The notes under the pieces: model-generated | Databases searched by the model: none | What the model saw: the letters and a program-made list of their open reading frames with translations, nothing else | Told to the model about the DNA's origin: nothing | In this document: positions 1 through 12,502 of the stretch, in pieces | Layout: each line of letters starts with the position of its first letter | Numbering within the stretch: the stretch's first letter is position 1 | Source of the DNA: Halopseudomonas phragmitis | Lineage (GTDB): Bacteria > Pseudomonadota > Gammaproteobacteria > Pseudomonadales > Pseudomonadaceae | Assembly: GCF_002056295.1 (NCBI RefSeq) | Contig: NZ_CP020100.1 | Coordinates: forward strand, 2,751,501 to 2,815,500 | Length of the DNA: 64,000 nt | Reading direction: 5' to 3' | Translations under genes and position numbers: made by a program

Positions 1-359
1 GTTATTTCATGCCATGGGGCTTTGGAGCCAGTGAAGATATGCAATTGCGGTCTGACGCCAGGGTCACCCTCAATACTGCCCAGTGTGACCGAGGTGATTC
101 TGCCTTGATCGCTTGCAGCTAAGGTGGAACCGCACTCGAGACAAAAACACCAGCCTGCGCCGGAAGCAGTCTCATACACCTTGACCAAATCTCGGCCAGA
201 GACCCAGCTAAAATCCTCGGGATTGCATTTTGCATAGGTAGAAAAGGCTGCGCCGTGTTGGCGTCGACACATGGAACAATGACAGTGGCTGGCCTCGGAG
301 AGTGGGCCATTGATGACGTAGCGGACCTTGCCACACAGACAACTACCGGTGAGACGCAT
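1..359 (-). CDS. GFA-family (glutathione-dependent formaldehyde-activating-like) protein, partial
   Basis: Reading leftwards from the ATG at 357-359 there is an open frame of 119 codons with no stop before the window edge, so the C-terminus is missing. It begins MRLTGSCLCGKVRYVI and carries the cysteine pattern of the GFA/CENP-V fold: CLCG near residue 8, HCHCSMCRR near residue 27, and CFCLECGS near residue 71. These cysteines bind structural and catalytic zinc in the family. Despite the family name, most members have no proven formaldehyde or glutathione activity, so the substrate is unknown. It is separated from the next gene by about 140 bp with a strong hairpin. Confidence 0.85.
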   Translation of the reverse strand, partial: MRLTGSCLCGKVRYVINGPLSEASHCHCSMCRRQHGAAFSTYAKCNPEDFSWVSGRDLVKVYETASGAGWCFCLECGSTLAASDQGRITSVTLGSIEGDPGVRPQLHIFTGSKAPWHEI

Positions 360-470
360 GCTGGGTTCTCCCTCACGAGTCGTTATGTGGCGTAAGTATA
401 CGCCCTGATGGCTGTCGTTGCCGACACGGTATCCTGGCTGGAAAGATCATTGCAGGTAGGCTGGGAGAGC

Positions 471-496
471 GCCGGGGCGTAAGCCCCGGCTTTTTT
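471..496. terminator. GC-rich hairpin with T-run after the cysI-DUF934 unit
   Basis: GCCGGGG (471-477) pairs with CCCCGGC (484-490) across a short loop, followed by six T on the plus strand (491-496). The T-run is oriented for plus-strand transcription, yet the flanking genes are both minus. On the minus strand the hairpin is preceded by A residues and not followed by T, so termination there would be weaker. It closely resembles the fadA terminator at 18761-18788. Confidence 0.6.
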
Positions 497-499
497 GAC

Positions 500-997
500 T
501 CAGGCGCGACGGCGGAATAGCGGCAGCGGCTGATCGGTGGCGGCCTGGTAGACTTCGGAGAAGTCCTGCAGGCTGGCCAAAGCTTCATCGGCGTCGCGGT
601 CTTCACGCAGGGCATAGGCATCGAAGCCACAGCGTTTCATGAAAAACAGCTGATCGCGTAGCACGTCGCCGATGGCGCGTACTTCACCTTTGTAGCCGTA
701 GCGGTCACGCAGGATGCGGGCGGTGGAGTAGTGGCGACCGTCACTGAACACCGGGAAATTCAGGGCAATGACCTGAAAGTGTTCAAGATCTCCTTCGATT
801 TCCTCGATCTGCTCGTCGCTGTCCAGCCATACGCCAAGCCCGCCATCACGGGCCTTGAGGGCGTGGGCATGTTCGCGCCACAGGGCCAGCGGGACGATCA
901 GGTCGTCACTGTTGGGCAGCCCGTCGAGGCTGGCGTCCTTGTCCAGCAGGTGCCAGTTTTCCACGACAACCTGGTTGCCTTTAATTATTCGTTGCAT
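500..997 (-). CDS. DUF934 protein, sulfite reductase partner
   Basis: A 165-residue protein of the DUF934 family (oxidoreductase-like, often annotated beside assimilatory sulfite or nitrite reductases). Its ATG lies 17 bp inside the 3' end of cysI, so the two are translationally coupled and probably form one unit. The conserved core FSDGRHYSTARILRDRYGY is visible near residue 85, followed by GEVRAIGDVLRDQLFFMKRCG. No cofactor motif is evident. The context argues for an accessory role in sulfite reduction, perhaps electron delivery or assembly. That is inference; no mechanism is known to me. Confidence 0.85.
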   Translation of the reverse strand: MQRIIKGNQVVVENWHLLDKDASLDGLPNSDDLIVPLALWREHAHALKARDGGLGVWLDSDEQIEEIEGDLEHFQVIALNFPVFSDGRHYSTARILRDRYGYKGEVRAIGDVLRDQLFFMKRCGFDAYALREDRDADEALASLQDFSEVYQAATDQPLPLFRRRA

Positions 998-2639
998 ACA
1001 CGCGCTCCTTGAAGGGGGCCATGCCGATACGCTGGAAGGTATCGAGGAACTGTTCTTCGTCGGTCCGGCTTTCGAGGTAAACGCCGATGACTTTCTGGAT
1101 TACTTCCGGCATTTGATCGGCGGCAAAGGACGGGCCAAGGATCTGGCCGATGCTGGCCTTGCGGCCGCTATTGCCGCCCAGCGAGACCTGGTAGAACTCT
1201 TCACCTTTCTTGTCGACCCCAAGAATGCCGATATGGCCGACGTGGTGGTGACCGCAAGCGTTCATGCAGCCGGAGATGTTCAGGTCCAGGTCGCCAATGT
1301 CGTGCAGGTAGTCGAGGTCATCAAAAGTACGCTGGATAGCTTCGGCAATCGGGATCGACTTGGCATTGGCCAGCGAGCAGAAATCACCGCCGGGGCAGCA
1401 GATGATGTCGGTCAGCAGGCCGATATTCGGAGTGGCGAAGCCTTGCTCGCGGCACTCCTGCCACAGAGCGTAGAGGTCGCTTTGCTTGACGTCGGCCAGG
1501 ACCAGATTCTGGTTGTGGGTGACGCGCAATTCGCCAAAGCTGTAGCGTTCGGCCAGATCGGCAGCCGCTTCGAGCTGCTTGTCGGTGGCGTCGCCCGGAG
1601 CCACGGCGGTCGGCTTGAGCGACAGGGTTACTGCGGCGTAGCCCGGTACCTTGTGTGCAGTGACGTTGCGCAGCGCCCAGTTGTTGAAGCCTTTGTCGCT
1701 GCCGCGTTTGGCCAGGTAGCCGGCATCATCGGTGCTGAAACTCTCATAGGCCGGCGCAGTGAAGTGTTTGGCTACCCGCTCGAGCTCCTGCTCGGTCAGG
1801 GTGGCCGGGCCGTCCTTGATGTGCACCCATTCGGCTTCGACCTTCTCGGCAAAGGCCTCCGGGGTCAGGGCCTTGACCAGGATCTTGATCCGCGCCTTGT
1901 ACTTGTTGTCACGGCGGCCGTAACGGTTGTACACGCGCAGGATAGCGTCCAGATAGGTCAGCAGGTGCTGCCAGGGCAGGAACGCGCGGATTTCGCTACC
2001 GACCATCGGGGTACGGCCGAGACCGCCGCCAACCAGAACCCGGAAGCCGATTTCACCGGCGTCGTTTCTGACCACGTTCAGACCGATGTCATGCACGCCA
2101 ATCGCGGCACGGTCTTCGGCCGCACCGTTGACGGCAATCTTGAACTTGCGCGGCAGGAAGGCGAATTCCGGGTGGAAGGTCGACCACTGGCGGATGATTT
2201 CACACCAGGGACGCGGATCGACGATTTCGTCGGCGGCAACGCCGGCGAACTGGTCGGTGGTGGTGTTGCGGATGCAGTTGCCGCTGGTCTGGATGGCATG
2301 CATCTGGACTTCCGCCAGATGGGCGAGAATGTCCGGCACATCTTCCAGTTCCGGCCAGTTGAACTGGACGTTCTGGCGGGTACTGAAGTGCGCATAGCCC
2401 TTGTCATACTGACGGGCGATGAACGCCAGCTTACGCATCTGCCGCGAAGAGATCAGGCCATAGGGAATGGCTACACGCAGCATGGGAGCGTAACGCTGAA
2501 TGTAGAGGCCATTCTGCAGACGCAGCGGAAGGAATTCGGGATCGCTCAACTCGCCGGCAAGGTAGCGGCGGGTCTGATCGCGGAACTGCTTGACGCGGTC
2601 CTCGACGATCTTTTGATCATATTCGTCGTAGATATACAT
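981..2639 (-). CDS. cysI: Assimilatory sulfite reductase, hemoprotein subunit
   Basis: A 552-residue siroheme/[4Fe-4S] sulfite reductase that makes sulfide for cysteine synthesis in the cytoplasm. The two-repeat nitrite/sulfite reductase fold is recognisable. The C-terminal half carries the cluster ligands CCPGGDFCSLANAK near residue 425 and NISGCMNACGHHHVGHIGI near residue 470, where the last cysteine also bridges to siroheme. The N-terminal ferredoxin-like half contains the substrate-side arginines (YAHFSTRQNVQFNW). There is no neighbouring cysJ flavoprotein, which fits the pseudomonad ferredoxin-dependent type. It overlaps the downstream DUF934 gene. The upstream 260 bp is AT-rich between about 2735 and 2800, where a promoter and CysB-type control would be expected. 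Confidence 0.93.
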   Translation of the reverse strand: MYIYDEYDQKIVEDRVKQFRDQTRRYLAGELSDPEFLPLRLQNGLYIQRYAPMLRVAIPYGLISSRQMRKLAFIARQYDKGYAHFSTRQNVQFNWPELEDVPDILAHLAEVQMHAIQTSGNCIRNTTTDQFAGVAADEIVDPRPWCEIIRQWSTFHPEFAFLPRKFKIAVNGAAEDRAAIGVHDIGLNVVRNDAGEIGFRVLVGGGLGRTPMVGSEIRAFLPWQHLLTYLDAILRVYNRYGRRDNKYKARIKILVKALTPEAFAEKVEAEWVHIKDGPATLTEQELERVAKHFTAPAYESFSTDDAGYLAKRGSDKGFNNWALRNVTAHKVPGYAAVTLSLKPTAVAPGDATDKQLEAAADLAERYSFGELRVTHNQNLVLADVKQSDLYALWQECREQGFATPNIGLLTDIICCPGGDFCSLANAKSIPIAEAIQRTFDDLDYLHDIGDLDLNISGCMNACGHHHVGHIGILGVDKKGEEFYQVSLGGNSGRKASIGQILGPSFAADQMPEVIQKVIGVYLESRTDEEQFLDTFQRIGMAPFKERVYATNN

Positions 2640-2902
2640 GCAGGCAACCTGTCAGCGGGGTTTCTTTGTACCCCTTTTTTCGTGGAGTTGGCCCTGGTCA
2701 GGCTCAGGCTAAGGCTAAGGCGGCAGACAATAGCAGTTTTTCGATATGCGCAAAAGTAATGTTTATCTATATGTTTATGCGGAAATTCCGATATAGGCGC
2801 GTATCAATCAAAGGCTTGCCGTGTCTGGATTGCTAGTCTTTACTGGTATTGTCTGTGCCCGCCGGGCATCGGCTTGTGATAACAAAAAGAGGATAGCATC
2901 CC

Positions 2903-3022
2903 ATGAGTGAACACGACCTACAGGAAGCCACAACAACCGACAGCCGGATCGATGCCTGGGCCGCGGTGGCGCTGATTCTGATTGCCGTGCTGACAGCAGT
3001 GTTTTGGGTCAGTCAGCGCTAG
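2903..3022 (+). CDS. Small single-span membrane protein, 39 aa
   Basis: A short frame beginning MSEHDLQEATT and ending WVSQR. Residues 1-17 are polar and acidic. Residues about 18-36 form one hydrophobic helix (WAAVALILIAVLTAVFWV), giving a likely C-terminal single-span inner-membrane peptide. An AGAGGA-like ribosome site sits about 8 nt upstream of the ATG. It is divergent from cysI across 263 bp, and its 3' side runs into the palindromic repeat at 3062. Function unknown. The size, start signal and clear helix make it more credible than a random frame. Confidence 0.6.
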   Translation: MSEHDLQEATTTDSRIDAWAAVALILIAVLTAVFWVSQR

Positions 3023-3049
3023 GACAACACTGACTAATCGCGCACAAGC

Positions 3050-3186
3050 CCTGGAGCCCTGTTGGCGCTGACCTGTTCTGGACTGTCGATGCCCCGGATG
3101 GGCATCGTCAAGCCCCCAGGGACGGGGTTACGGCGTGTCCAGAACAGGTCAGCGCCAATTGGGCTAACACCGAAACTGAAATCAGT
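3050..3186 (-). repeat. Dispersed nested-palindrome element, copy 1
   Basis: Outer arms of 22 bp at 3062-3083 and 3137-3158 are perfect inverted repeats. Inside, GATGCCC (3088-3094) pairs with GGGCATC (3100-3106). The total palindrome is 97 bp. The minus strand of this copy aligns with the plus strand at 60355-60495, including the flank CAGTTTCGGTG. It fills the gap between the convergent 39-aa gene and the DUF2970 gene, starting about 14 nt after the latter's stop. It contains no gene. It may act as a terminator or be a mobile palindromic repeat. Confidence 0.85.
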
Positions 3187-3199
3187 ATTTCCATAGGGG

Positions 3200-3442
3200 T
3201 TATACACCAGCCAGGTGCAGGATCAGCTTGACCAGGCCGAAGATGGTCAGCACGAACAGGGCGGTGAAGGCGATACCCAGGATGATGAAGTGACTCGGCT
3301 TGCCTTGGGTGAAGTCGCGCTCTCGGGCCTTGTTGCTGTGTACCCCGAGCGCGGCCCATAGCACGCTGGACAGGGTGTCGCGAAAGCGCATGGGGGGCTG
3401 CGGTTGTTCTGGCTGTTGCTGCTTGTGCTGATCGTTGCTCAT
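3200..3442 (-). CDS. DUF2970 family membrane protein
   Basis: About 80 residues from the ATG at 3442. An upstream in-frame TTG at 3481 would add 13 residues, and neither start has a strong ribosome site. The N-terminus is glutamine/proline-rich. The family core follows: a short amphipathic stretch (FRDTLSSVLWAALGV), a basic/acidic linker, then one transmembrane helix (FIILGIAFTALFVLTIFGLV). This matches the DUF2970 pattern of small inner-membrane proteins of unknown function. It ends next to the palindromic repeat. Confidence 0.75.
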   Translation of the reverse strand: MSNDQHKQQQPEQPQPPMRFRDTLSSVLWAALGVHSNKARERDFTQGKPSHFIILGIAFTALFVLTIFGLVKLILHLAGV

Positions 3443-3501
3443 GGCTGGCTCGCTGTCATTGCTCTGGCTCTGGGGCGTCAACAGACCCTAGCATAGCCCG
3501 C

Positions 3502-4834
3502 TCAGATGTGAATGTCCGCCCAGTGCCTGCGTCGCCACATGATGGCGAAGATGATCGAGTTGAGCGCTCGGTAGCCGCTTTGCAGCAGCCAGATCAATAA
3601 CAGCCCGCCCCCGAGTACCGGTCCGGCCAGGTAGGCGCAGGGCAGGAATATCAGCCACTGGCTACCCAAATTCACCGACATCACCGTACGGCTGGCACCG
3701 GCGCCGAGCAGGGCCTGGGTCAGAACCAGCGCAGTGGCATCCAGGGTCATGCCCAGGCCGGTAATACGCAGCGGCCATTCCCCCAGAGCGATGAGCGCCG
3801 GGTCCTGGGTGAACAGACTGAGCACGAAGTGCGGCGCCAGCCAGAATGGCATGCCCATGATAAATAGTGCCACAGCTGCCACACGTACCACATCCCAACC
3901 CCAGCGATAGGCATCTTCCGGTTTGTTGGCTCCCAGGCTGTGACTGACCAGCGTGGTGGCGGCCATGCCCAGACCAACCCCGGGCAGGATCAGAAATAGC
4001 GCCAGGTTGACCAGTACGTGGGCGATGGCCAGTTCGGCGGTGCCGACCTGGGCGATGATCCAGAACAGGGTGGTGATGCCGGTGGCGAAGAAGAGCTGTT
4101 GCAGCGAGTTGGGCATCGACAGCCGCAGCATCGACACGATGCCACTGAACTGCGGGCGGGCCTGAAGAAAACCGTGCGCGCGGCCACGTCGCAGGGTAAT
4201 ACTCAGATAGAGCGCCGAGCCGAGGAACATGGCGATGCAGGTGCCTAGTCCCGAGCCTTCGGCGCCCATTTCCGGCAGGCCGAACTTGCCGAAGATCAGG
4301 CCGTAACTGATTGCCACGTTGGCCAGATGCATGACCACCAGAATACGCAGGTACAACCCTGACTCGCGAATACCGTTCCAGTAGCCGCGAAAGGCAAAAT
4401 TGGCACCTACAGCGATGATCGCCAGGCTGCGCCAGTGGAAGTAGTCGACACCGATCTCGACCACGCCCTGATCCGAGGAAAGAAAGCCAATGATGCGCTC
4501 GGCATTGAGCCAGCACAGCAGAGTCAGCGGCACGGCCAGCAGGGCGGCGATCAACAGCCCTTCGTTGAGTGGGGCGGCGACTTCAGTTTCGCGACCCTGG
4601 CCTCGGCGCCGCGCTACCATAGCCTGAACACCAGCACCCAGTCCCATGACCAGGGCTATGGCCATGAAATTGGCGTAACTGCCCAGGCCAACCCCGGCCA
4701 GTGCTTCCTTGCCCAGGCTGCCGACCATGGCCGCATCGACCAGGTTCAGCAGACTTTGGCTGAGCATGCCGCCCATAATCGGCAGGCCCAGCAGCGTAAT
4801 GGTGCGCAGGCGGCTGCGGGCAGGTAGCAGGCTC
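3502..4834 (-). CDS. MATE family multidrug/Na+ efflux transporter
   Basis: About 444 residues with roughly twelve hydrophobic segments in two similar halves, the MATE (MatE) architecture. It begins at a GTG (4834-4836) only 7 bp after the metH stop, so it is probably co-transcribed with and coupled to metH. Typical features are LGLPIMGGMLSQSLLNLVDA in TM1 and the GLGAGVQAMVARRRGQ loop. Family members export cationic drugs or metabolites in exchange for Na+ or H+, and a subset resembles DinF. The substrate cannot be read from sequence. Pairing with metH may simply reflect operon packing. Confidence 0.85.
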
Positions 4835-4843
4835 ACGCCGACC

Positions 4844-8554
<3,711 letters not shown>

Positions 8555-8745
8555 GGATGCTCCGGGGGGTTAGCGCTGAGAAAAGCCCGCTAGCTTAGCA
8601 GAACATCGGCCAACACTGAACGCGCGATGGCGATGGGCTGCATTTCGGCATGCCTGGCAAATAACCTAGTATAAAGGTAGGACTTTATTCGCGGGCAGCT
8701 ATCCCGTACACTATGGGCCATCAGTCACTGCTCAAGAGGCATTTC

Positions 8746-9330
8746 ATGGCAGGCATTCATTTTAGTGACACGGCCCAGTCGTACCTGGCCGAGTTGCTGT
8801 CCAAGCAGGACGCCGAAGGTGTTGGTATCCGTGTATTCATTACCCAGCCGGGTACTCCCTACGCGGAAACCTGTATCGCCTACTGCAAACCTGGCGAGGA
8901 AAAGCCCGAGGATGAACTGCTGGTGCTGGATGCCTTCAATGTCTGGATCGATGCGATCAGTATTCCTTTCCTGGATGACGCCGTGGTCGATTACGCCACT
9001 GACCGCATGGGCGGGCAACTGACGATCAAAGCACCAAACGCCAAGGTGCCGATGGTCAATGAAGACAGCCCGCTCAATGAGCGCATCAACTACCTGCTGC
9101 AAACCGAAATCAACCCCGGGCTGGCCAGCCATGGCGGTGAGGTCAAGCTGATCGATGTGGTTGAGGGTGGTGTGGCGATTCTGCAGTTCGGTGGCGGTTG
9201 TCAGGGCTGCGGTATGGTCGATGTCACCCTTAAGGAAGGCATCGAAAAGACTCTGGTAGCGCGAATCCCGGAAATTACTGCCGTGCGTGACGTAACCGAT
9301 CACACAGTCAAGGAAAATGCCTACTATTAA
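8746..9330 (+). CDS. nfuA: Fe-S biogenesis protein NfuA
   Basis: A 194-residue carrier of [4Fe-4S] clusters that delivers them to apoproteins under stress or iron limitation. It has a degenerate A-type N-terminal domain (about 1-95) and a C-terminal Nfu domain with the cluster-binding CxxC in [14 protein letters not shown] (about residue 150). The ATG at 8746 is preceded by AAGAGG at 8734, spaced 6 nt, and gives the standard length; an earlier ATG at 8713 in frame lacks such a site. A TATAAA at about 8671 may be the -10 element. Confidence 0.93.
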   Translation: MAGIHFSDTAQSYLAELLSKQDAEGVGIRVFITQPGTPYAETCIAYCKPGEEKPEDELLVLDAFNVWIDAISIPFLDDAVVDYATDRMGGQLTIKAPNAKVPMVNEDSPLNERINYLLQTEINPGLASHGGEVKLIDVVEGGVAILQFGGGCQGCGMVDVTLKEGIEKTLVARIPEITAVRDVTDHTVKENAYY

Positions 9331-9415
9331 GCGCGGGCTGCGAAAGTAGGCATAACTGGGTACACTGCGTCATGGCAGGTGGCTACTTCACCTGAATCTG
9401 ACAGCGAGGGGCCCC

Positions 9416-10354
9416 ATGGCTGGTGTACTGGATAGCGTTAATCAGCGTACTCGACTGGTCGGTGAGAACCGTCTGGAAATTCTGCTGTTCAGGCTCTCTG
9501 GGCAGCAGTTGTTTGCTCTCAACGTGTTCAAGATCCGTGAGGTACTGCAACTGCCGCGGCTGACCCAGATGCCGCAGCGCCATCCGCATGTGGTGGGTGT
9601 GGTGCATCTGCGCGGTCAGACCATTCCGGTAATCGATTTGGCCGCTGCCATTGGTATGCGCGCGCAGCAGGTCAACGAAAACAGCACGGTGATTGTTACC
9701 GAGTACAACAACTCGGTGCAGGCCTTTGTGGTTGGTGGGGTCGAGCGCATCATCAATCTCAATTGGGATACTGTGCAGCCGCCGCCCAGAGGCGCCGGTC
9801 GGGCCCATTACCTGACTGCCATTACCCGCCTTGAAGACCAGCGCCTGGTCGAGATTATCGACGTCGAGAAAGTGCTGGCCGAAATCGTGCCGTTCAATAC
9901 CCGTATTTCCGAGGAACTGCTCGATGAGCAATTGCTGGATAATGCGCGTGGCCGTGAAGTGCTGCTGGTGGATGATTCACAAACCGGTATCAATCAGCTC
10001 AAGGAAACCTTGTCTCAGCTCGATCTGACCCTGCATGTGGCCACCGATGGGCTGCGTGCGCTGCGTCAGCTGCAGGCTTGGGCCGATGCCGAGGGTAAGT
10101 TGTCTGAGCGGCTGCTGATGGTGATTACCGATGCTGAAATGCCGGAAATGGACGGCTACCGGCTGACTGCCGAAATTCGCAAGGACCCGCGTCTGAGTGA
10201 TCTGTACGTGGTCCTGCATACCTCGTTGTCGGGCAACTTCAACAAGGCGCTGGTAGAGAAGGTGGGTTGCGATGGCTTTCTGTCCAAGTTCCAGCCCGAT
10301 CAACTGGTGGAAGTGGTCCGCGAGCGGCTGAGTAATCTCCAGGCCAGGGGCTGA
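9416..10354 (+). CDS. cheV: Chemotaxis coupling protein CheV
   Basis: 312 residues with an N-terminal CheW-like coupling domain (about 15-165; ALNVFKIREVLQ, VVHLRGQTIPVIDLA) and a C-terminal response-regulator receiver domain (about 180-305). The receiver has the acidic pocket VLLVDDSQ, the phosphoacceptor Asp239 in VITDAEMPEMDGY and a late SKFQPD. CheV links receptors to CheA, and phosphorylation tunes adaptation. The ribosome site GAGGGG precedes the ATG. No other chemotaxis gene is adjacent. It converges on slt with a 32-bp gap. Confidence 0.93.
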   Translation: MAGVLDSVNQRTRLVGENRLEILLFRLSGQQLFALNVFKIREVLQLPRLTQMPQRHPHVVGVVHLRGQTIPVIDLAAAIGMRAQQVNENSTVIVTEYNNSVQAFVVGGVERIINLNWDTVQPPPRGAGRAHYLTAITRLEDQRLVEIIDVEKVLAEIVPFNTRISEELLDEQLLDNARGREVLLVDDSQTGINQLKETLSQLDLTLHVATDGLRALRQLQAWADAEGKLSERLLMVITDAEMPEMDGYRLTAEIRKDPRLSDLYVVLHTSLSGNFNKALVEKVGCDGFLSKFQPDQLVEVVRERLSNLQARG

Positions 10355-10386
10355 AGTCCGCCTTCAGCCCGTTCTGGTGCTCAGTC

Positions 10387-12333
10387 CTAGCGCCCGCGCA
10401 GATAGCGCTCATGTTGTTCCATCACCGGCTGGCGAATGCCCAGTTTGTCGCCGTAGATCACCGAATAGCTCAATACGCTCTGCACATACTGGCGGGTCTC
10501 GTCGAAGGGGATAGTTTCGATCCAGACGTCCGAGGGCAGGTTGTCGATATTCTGAGTCCACTGCCGTACTCGACCGGGGCCGGCGTTGTAGGCTGCTGAA
10601 GCCAGTACCCGGTTACCCTGGAACTGATTGTTTAGCTGCGCCAGATAGGCTGTGCCCAGGGCAATGTTGCGCTCGGGAATCAGTACCTCATTAAGGTTGC
10701 CCAGCGGGATGTTGTTGCGCCTGGCGGTTTCCCGGGCGGTGGCAGGCATCAACTGCATCAGACCCATGGCGCCGGCATGAGAGCGGGCGTCGGCCATGAA
10801 GGCGCTTTCCTGGCGGGTGATGGCGTATACCCAGGTGGAGTTAAGCTGGCGGGCACGGGCCTGATTAAGAATCGGTTCGCGATAGGCCATCGGGAAGCGG
10901 ATGTCGAGGTCATCCCAGTACTGGGCCTGGCTGATATTGCGGATCGCCGGGAAGTACCAGTCCATGTCGCGGGCCAGTTTTGCCTGGGCTATCAGTTCCT
11001 CACGGCTGAACAGACGGCTGACGTGATACCACTCGCGGCGGGCGTCTACTATCTGGCCGCGTGCGTAAAACTCCTTGGCTCGACGAATACCGGCAGTCTG
11101 GCTGACCCTGGCTATGGTTTGTGGGTCGATATTGGCTGGTTGGTGGTTCAGTGCATAGGGCTGCTGGGTGCGTTCGGCGGCCATGAAGCCGTAGAAATCC
11201 CGTTCGCGAGCCAGTTGTCGATAGTCGTCTTGCAGTTCACCAACATTCGGGGTGGCAAGCTGAGCGCTGCGCAATTGCCAGTAGCGCCAGCGGCTTTGCT
11301 GGGCCAGGCTTTCGGGCAGGGTTTGGGTCAGGTCGTGAGCCATGCGCCACTGGTTGGTGCGCAGTGCCAGGCGGATCCGCCACTCGCTGACCTGATCGTC
11401 GCGCATTTGTGGGTCGTTGGCGGCCATGAAAGGTAATGCATCAGGGTTGAAGCGCTTGGCCAGTCGCACGCCAATATCGCGGGTGATGGCCAGCCGGTCC
11501 TCTTCGGCGAAGGGAAGTTCACGATAGTGGTGCCAGAGCCCGAGGGCGGCCTGCGGGTCGTCGCGGCCCATGCGTCGCAGGGATACGGTGACGATATCGG
11601 CCAGTTTGTTGGCCGGCTGGTTGGCGCTGGGGCGATAGTTGCCAGGCTGGTTCAGCAGGCTGGGCTGGGTTGCGGTGCTCACGAACTTGTCAGCCAGCGG
11701 CTTGTTGCTGGCGACGTAGCGGGTCAGGTAGCGGGCCAAGGCGTCCTGGCGATGCAGCAGGGCCAGGCGAATACGCTGCCAGGCGACGTCTTCAGTCAGG
11801 CCGCCTGCGGCACGCCAGCGTTCAAACAGCGGGTCGCAATCCTTTGGCTGGGAGCGGCCAACGGTCCATAGCTCCTGAGCCTGGCGCATGGCTCCGGCCT
11901 GGTCGCCCTCGCGCCAGCGGCGCAGCGCCAGGTGACAATCCAGCGAGGTGCTCTGGCTATCGCTGTCATAGTGCGCACGCAGCCGTTCCCATTCACCTTC
12001 ACGAGCCAGGCGGTGCAACCAGCGGGATTTCAGGCGCTGAGCGGCAGGCAGGTCGCCGTGGGTCAGTAAAAAGCTTTCGACTTCCCGGTGGCTGGCGCTG
12101 TCCAGACGTTTATCCAGGGCGTTCAGCAGCAGGTAAGGGTAAAGCGGGTAGTCGCTCAGGCCGCGGGCCAGGCTTTCGTAGCGGGCCTGTTGCCCGCTGT
12201 TAAGGGCGCTCATGGCCTGGTCGTACTGGCGGCGTTGTTCCTGCAGGCGGTCAGCTTGAGCGGGCAGGGCGGTGAACAGTAGGGAGGCCAGAGCGGCCGG
12301 GGCAAAACAGAAACGCAATAGGGTGCGGCGCAT
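10387..12333 (-). CDS. slt: Soluble lytic murein transglycosylase (Slt70-like)
   Basis: A 648-residue periplasmic enzyme that cleaves the MurNAc-GlcNAc bond to give 1,6-anhydro muropeptides. The signal peptide is clear (MRRTLLRF, hydrophobic stretch, PAQA at about 24-27). A long alpha-helical superhelix occupies about 30-480, and the lysozyme-like SLT domain follows. The catalytic Glu is residue 509 in TRQESAFMADARSHAGAMG, followed by GLMQLMPATA and YNAGPGRV. The products are NagZ substrates after recycling, and nagZ lies 13 kb away. It is divergent from uup. Confidence 0.93.
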   Translation of the reverse strand: MRRTLLRFCFAPAALASLLFTALPAQADRLQEQRRQYDQAMSALNSGQQARYESLARGLSDYPLYPYLLLNALDKRLDSASHREVESFLLTHGDLPAAQRLKSRWLHRLAREGEWERLRAHYDSDSQSTSLDCHLALRRWREGDQAGAMRQAQELWTVGRSQPKDCDPLFERWRAAGGLTEDVAWQRIRLALLHRQDALARYLTRYVASNKPLADKFVSTATQPSLLNQPGNYRPSANQPANKLADIVTVSLRRMGRDDPQAALGLWHHYRELPFAEEDRLAITRDIGVRLAKRFNPDALPFMAANDPQMRDDQVSEWRIRLALRTNQWRMAHDLTQTLPESLAQQSRWRYWQLRSAQLATPNVGELQDDYRQLARERDFYGFMAAERTQQPYALNHQPANIDPQTIARVSQTAGIRRAKEFYARGQIVDARREWYHVSRLFSREELIAQAKLARDMDWYFPAIRNISQAQYWDDLDIRFPMAYREPILNQARARQLNSTWVYAITRQESAFMADARSHAGAMGLMQLMPATARETARRNNIPLGNLNEVLIPERNIALGTAYLAQLNNQFQGNRVLASAAYNAGPGRVRQWTQNIDNLPSDVWIETIPFDETRQYVQSVLSYSVIYGDKLGIRQPVMEQHERYLRGR

Positions 12334-12502
12334 GATGATGCCTGCTCTCTCGAAATCGTTGGCCGGTTTGGCCGGTATTATCGCTACAGCTTAGCGAGTT
12401 GCCCTGGCAGCGAGAAGAGGCCGGCAGAGGAAATCATCGCAGTTTGTTACAGCTGGCTGCGAAAGCGCTAGAATGCCGGTCTTATAGTTTGAAAGGTGGT
12501 TT

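Noticed and set aside
119-376. 85-codon minus frame at the left end
   Set aside because: Different frame from the GFA-family reading at 1-359, which has the zinc cysteines.
855-2759. Long plus-strand open frame opposite cysI
   Set aside because: Antisense shadow of a high-GC gene; the minus frame encodes an intact sulfite reductase.
8666-8695. IscR site before nfuA
   Set aside because: The AT-rich stretch around TATAAAGG has only partial symmetry and does not fit type 1 or type 2 IscR motifs.
8555-8745. Cobalamin riboswitch before metH
   Set aside because: The gap to nfuA is under 200 bp, must also hold the nfuA promoter, and I see no B12-box consensus.
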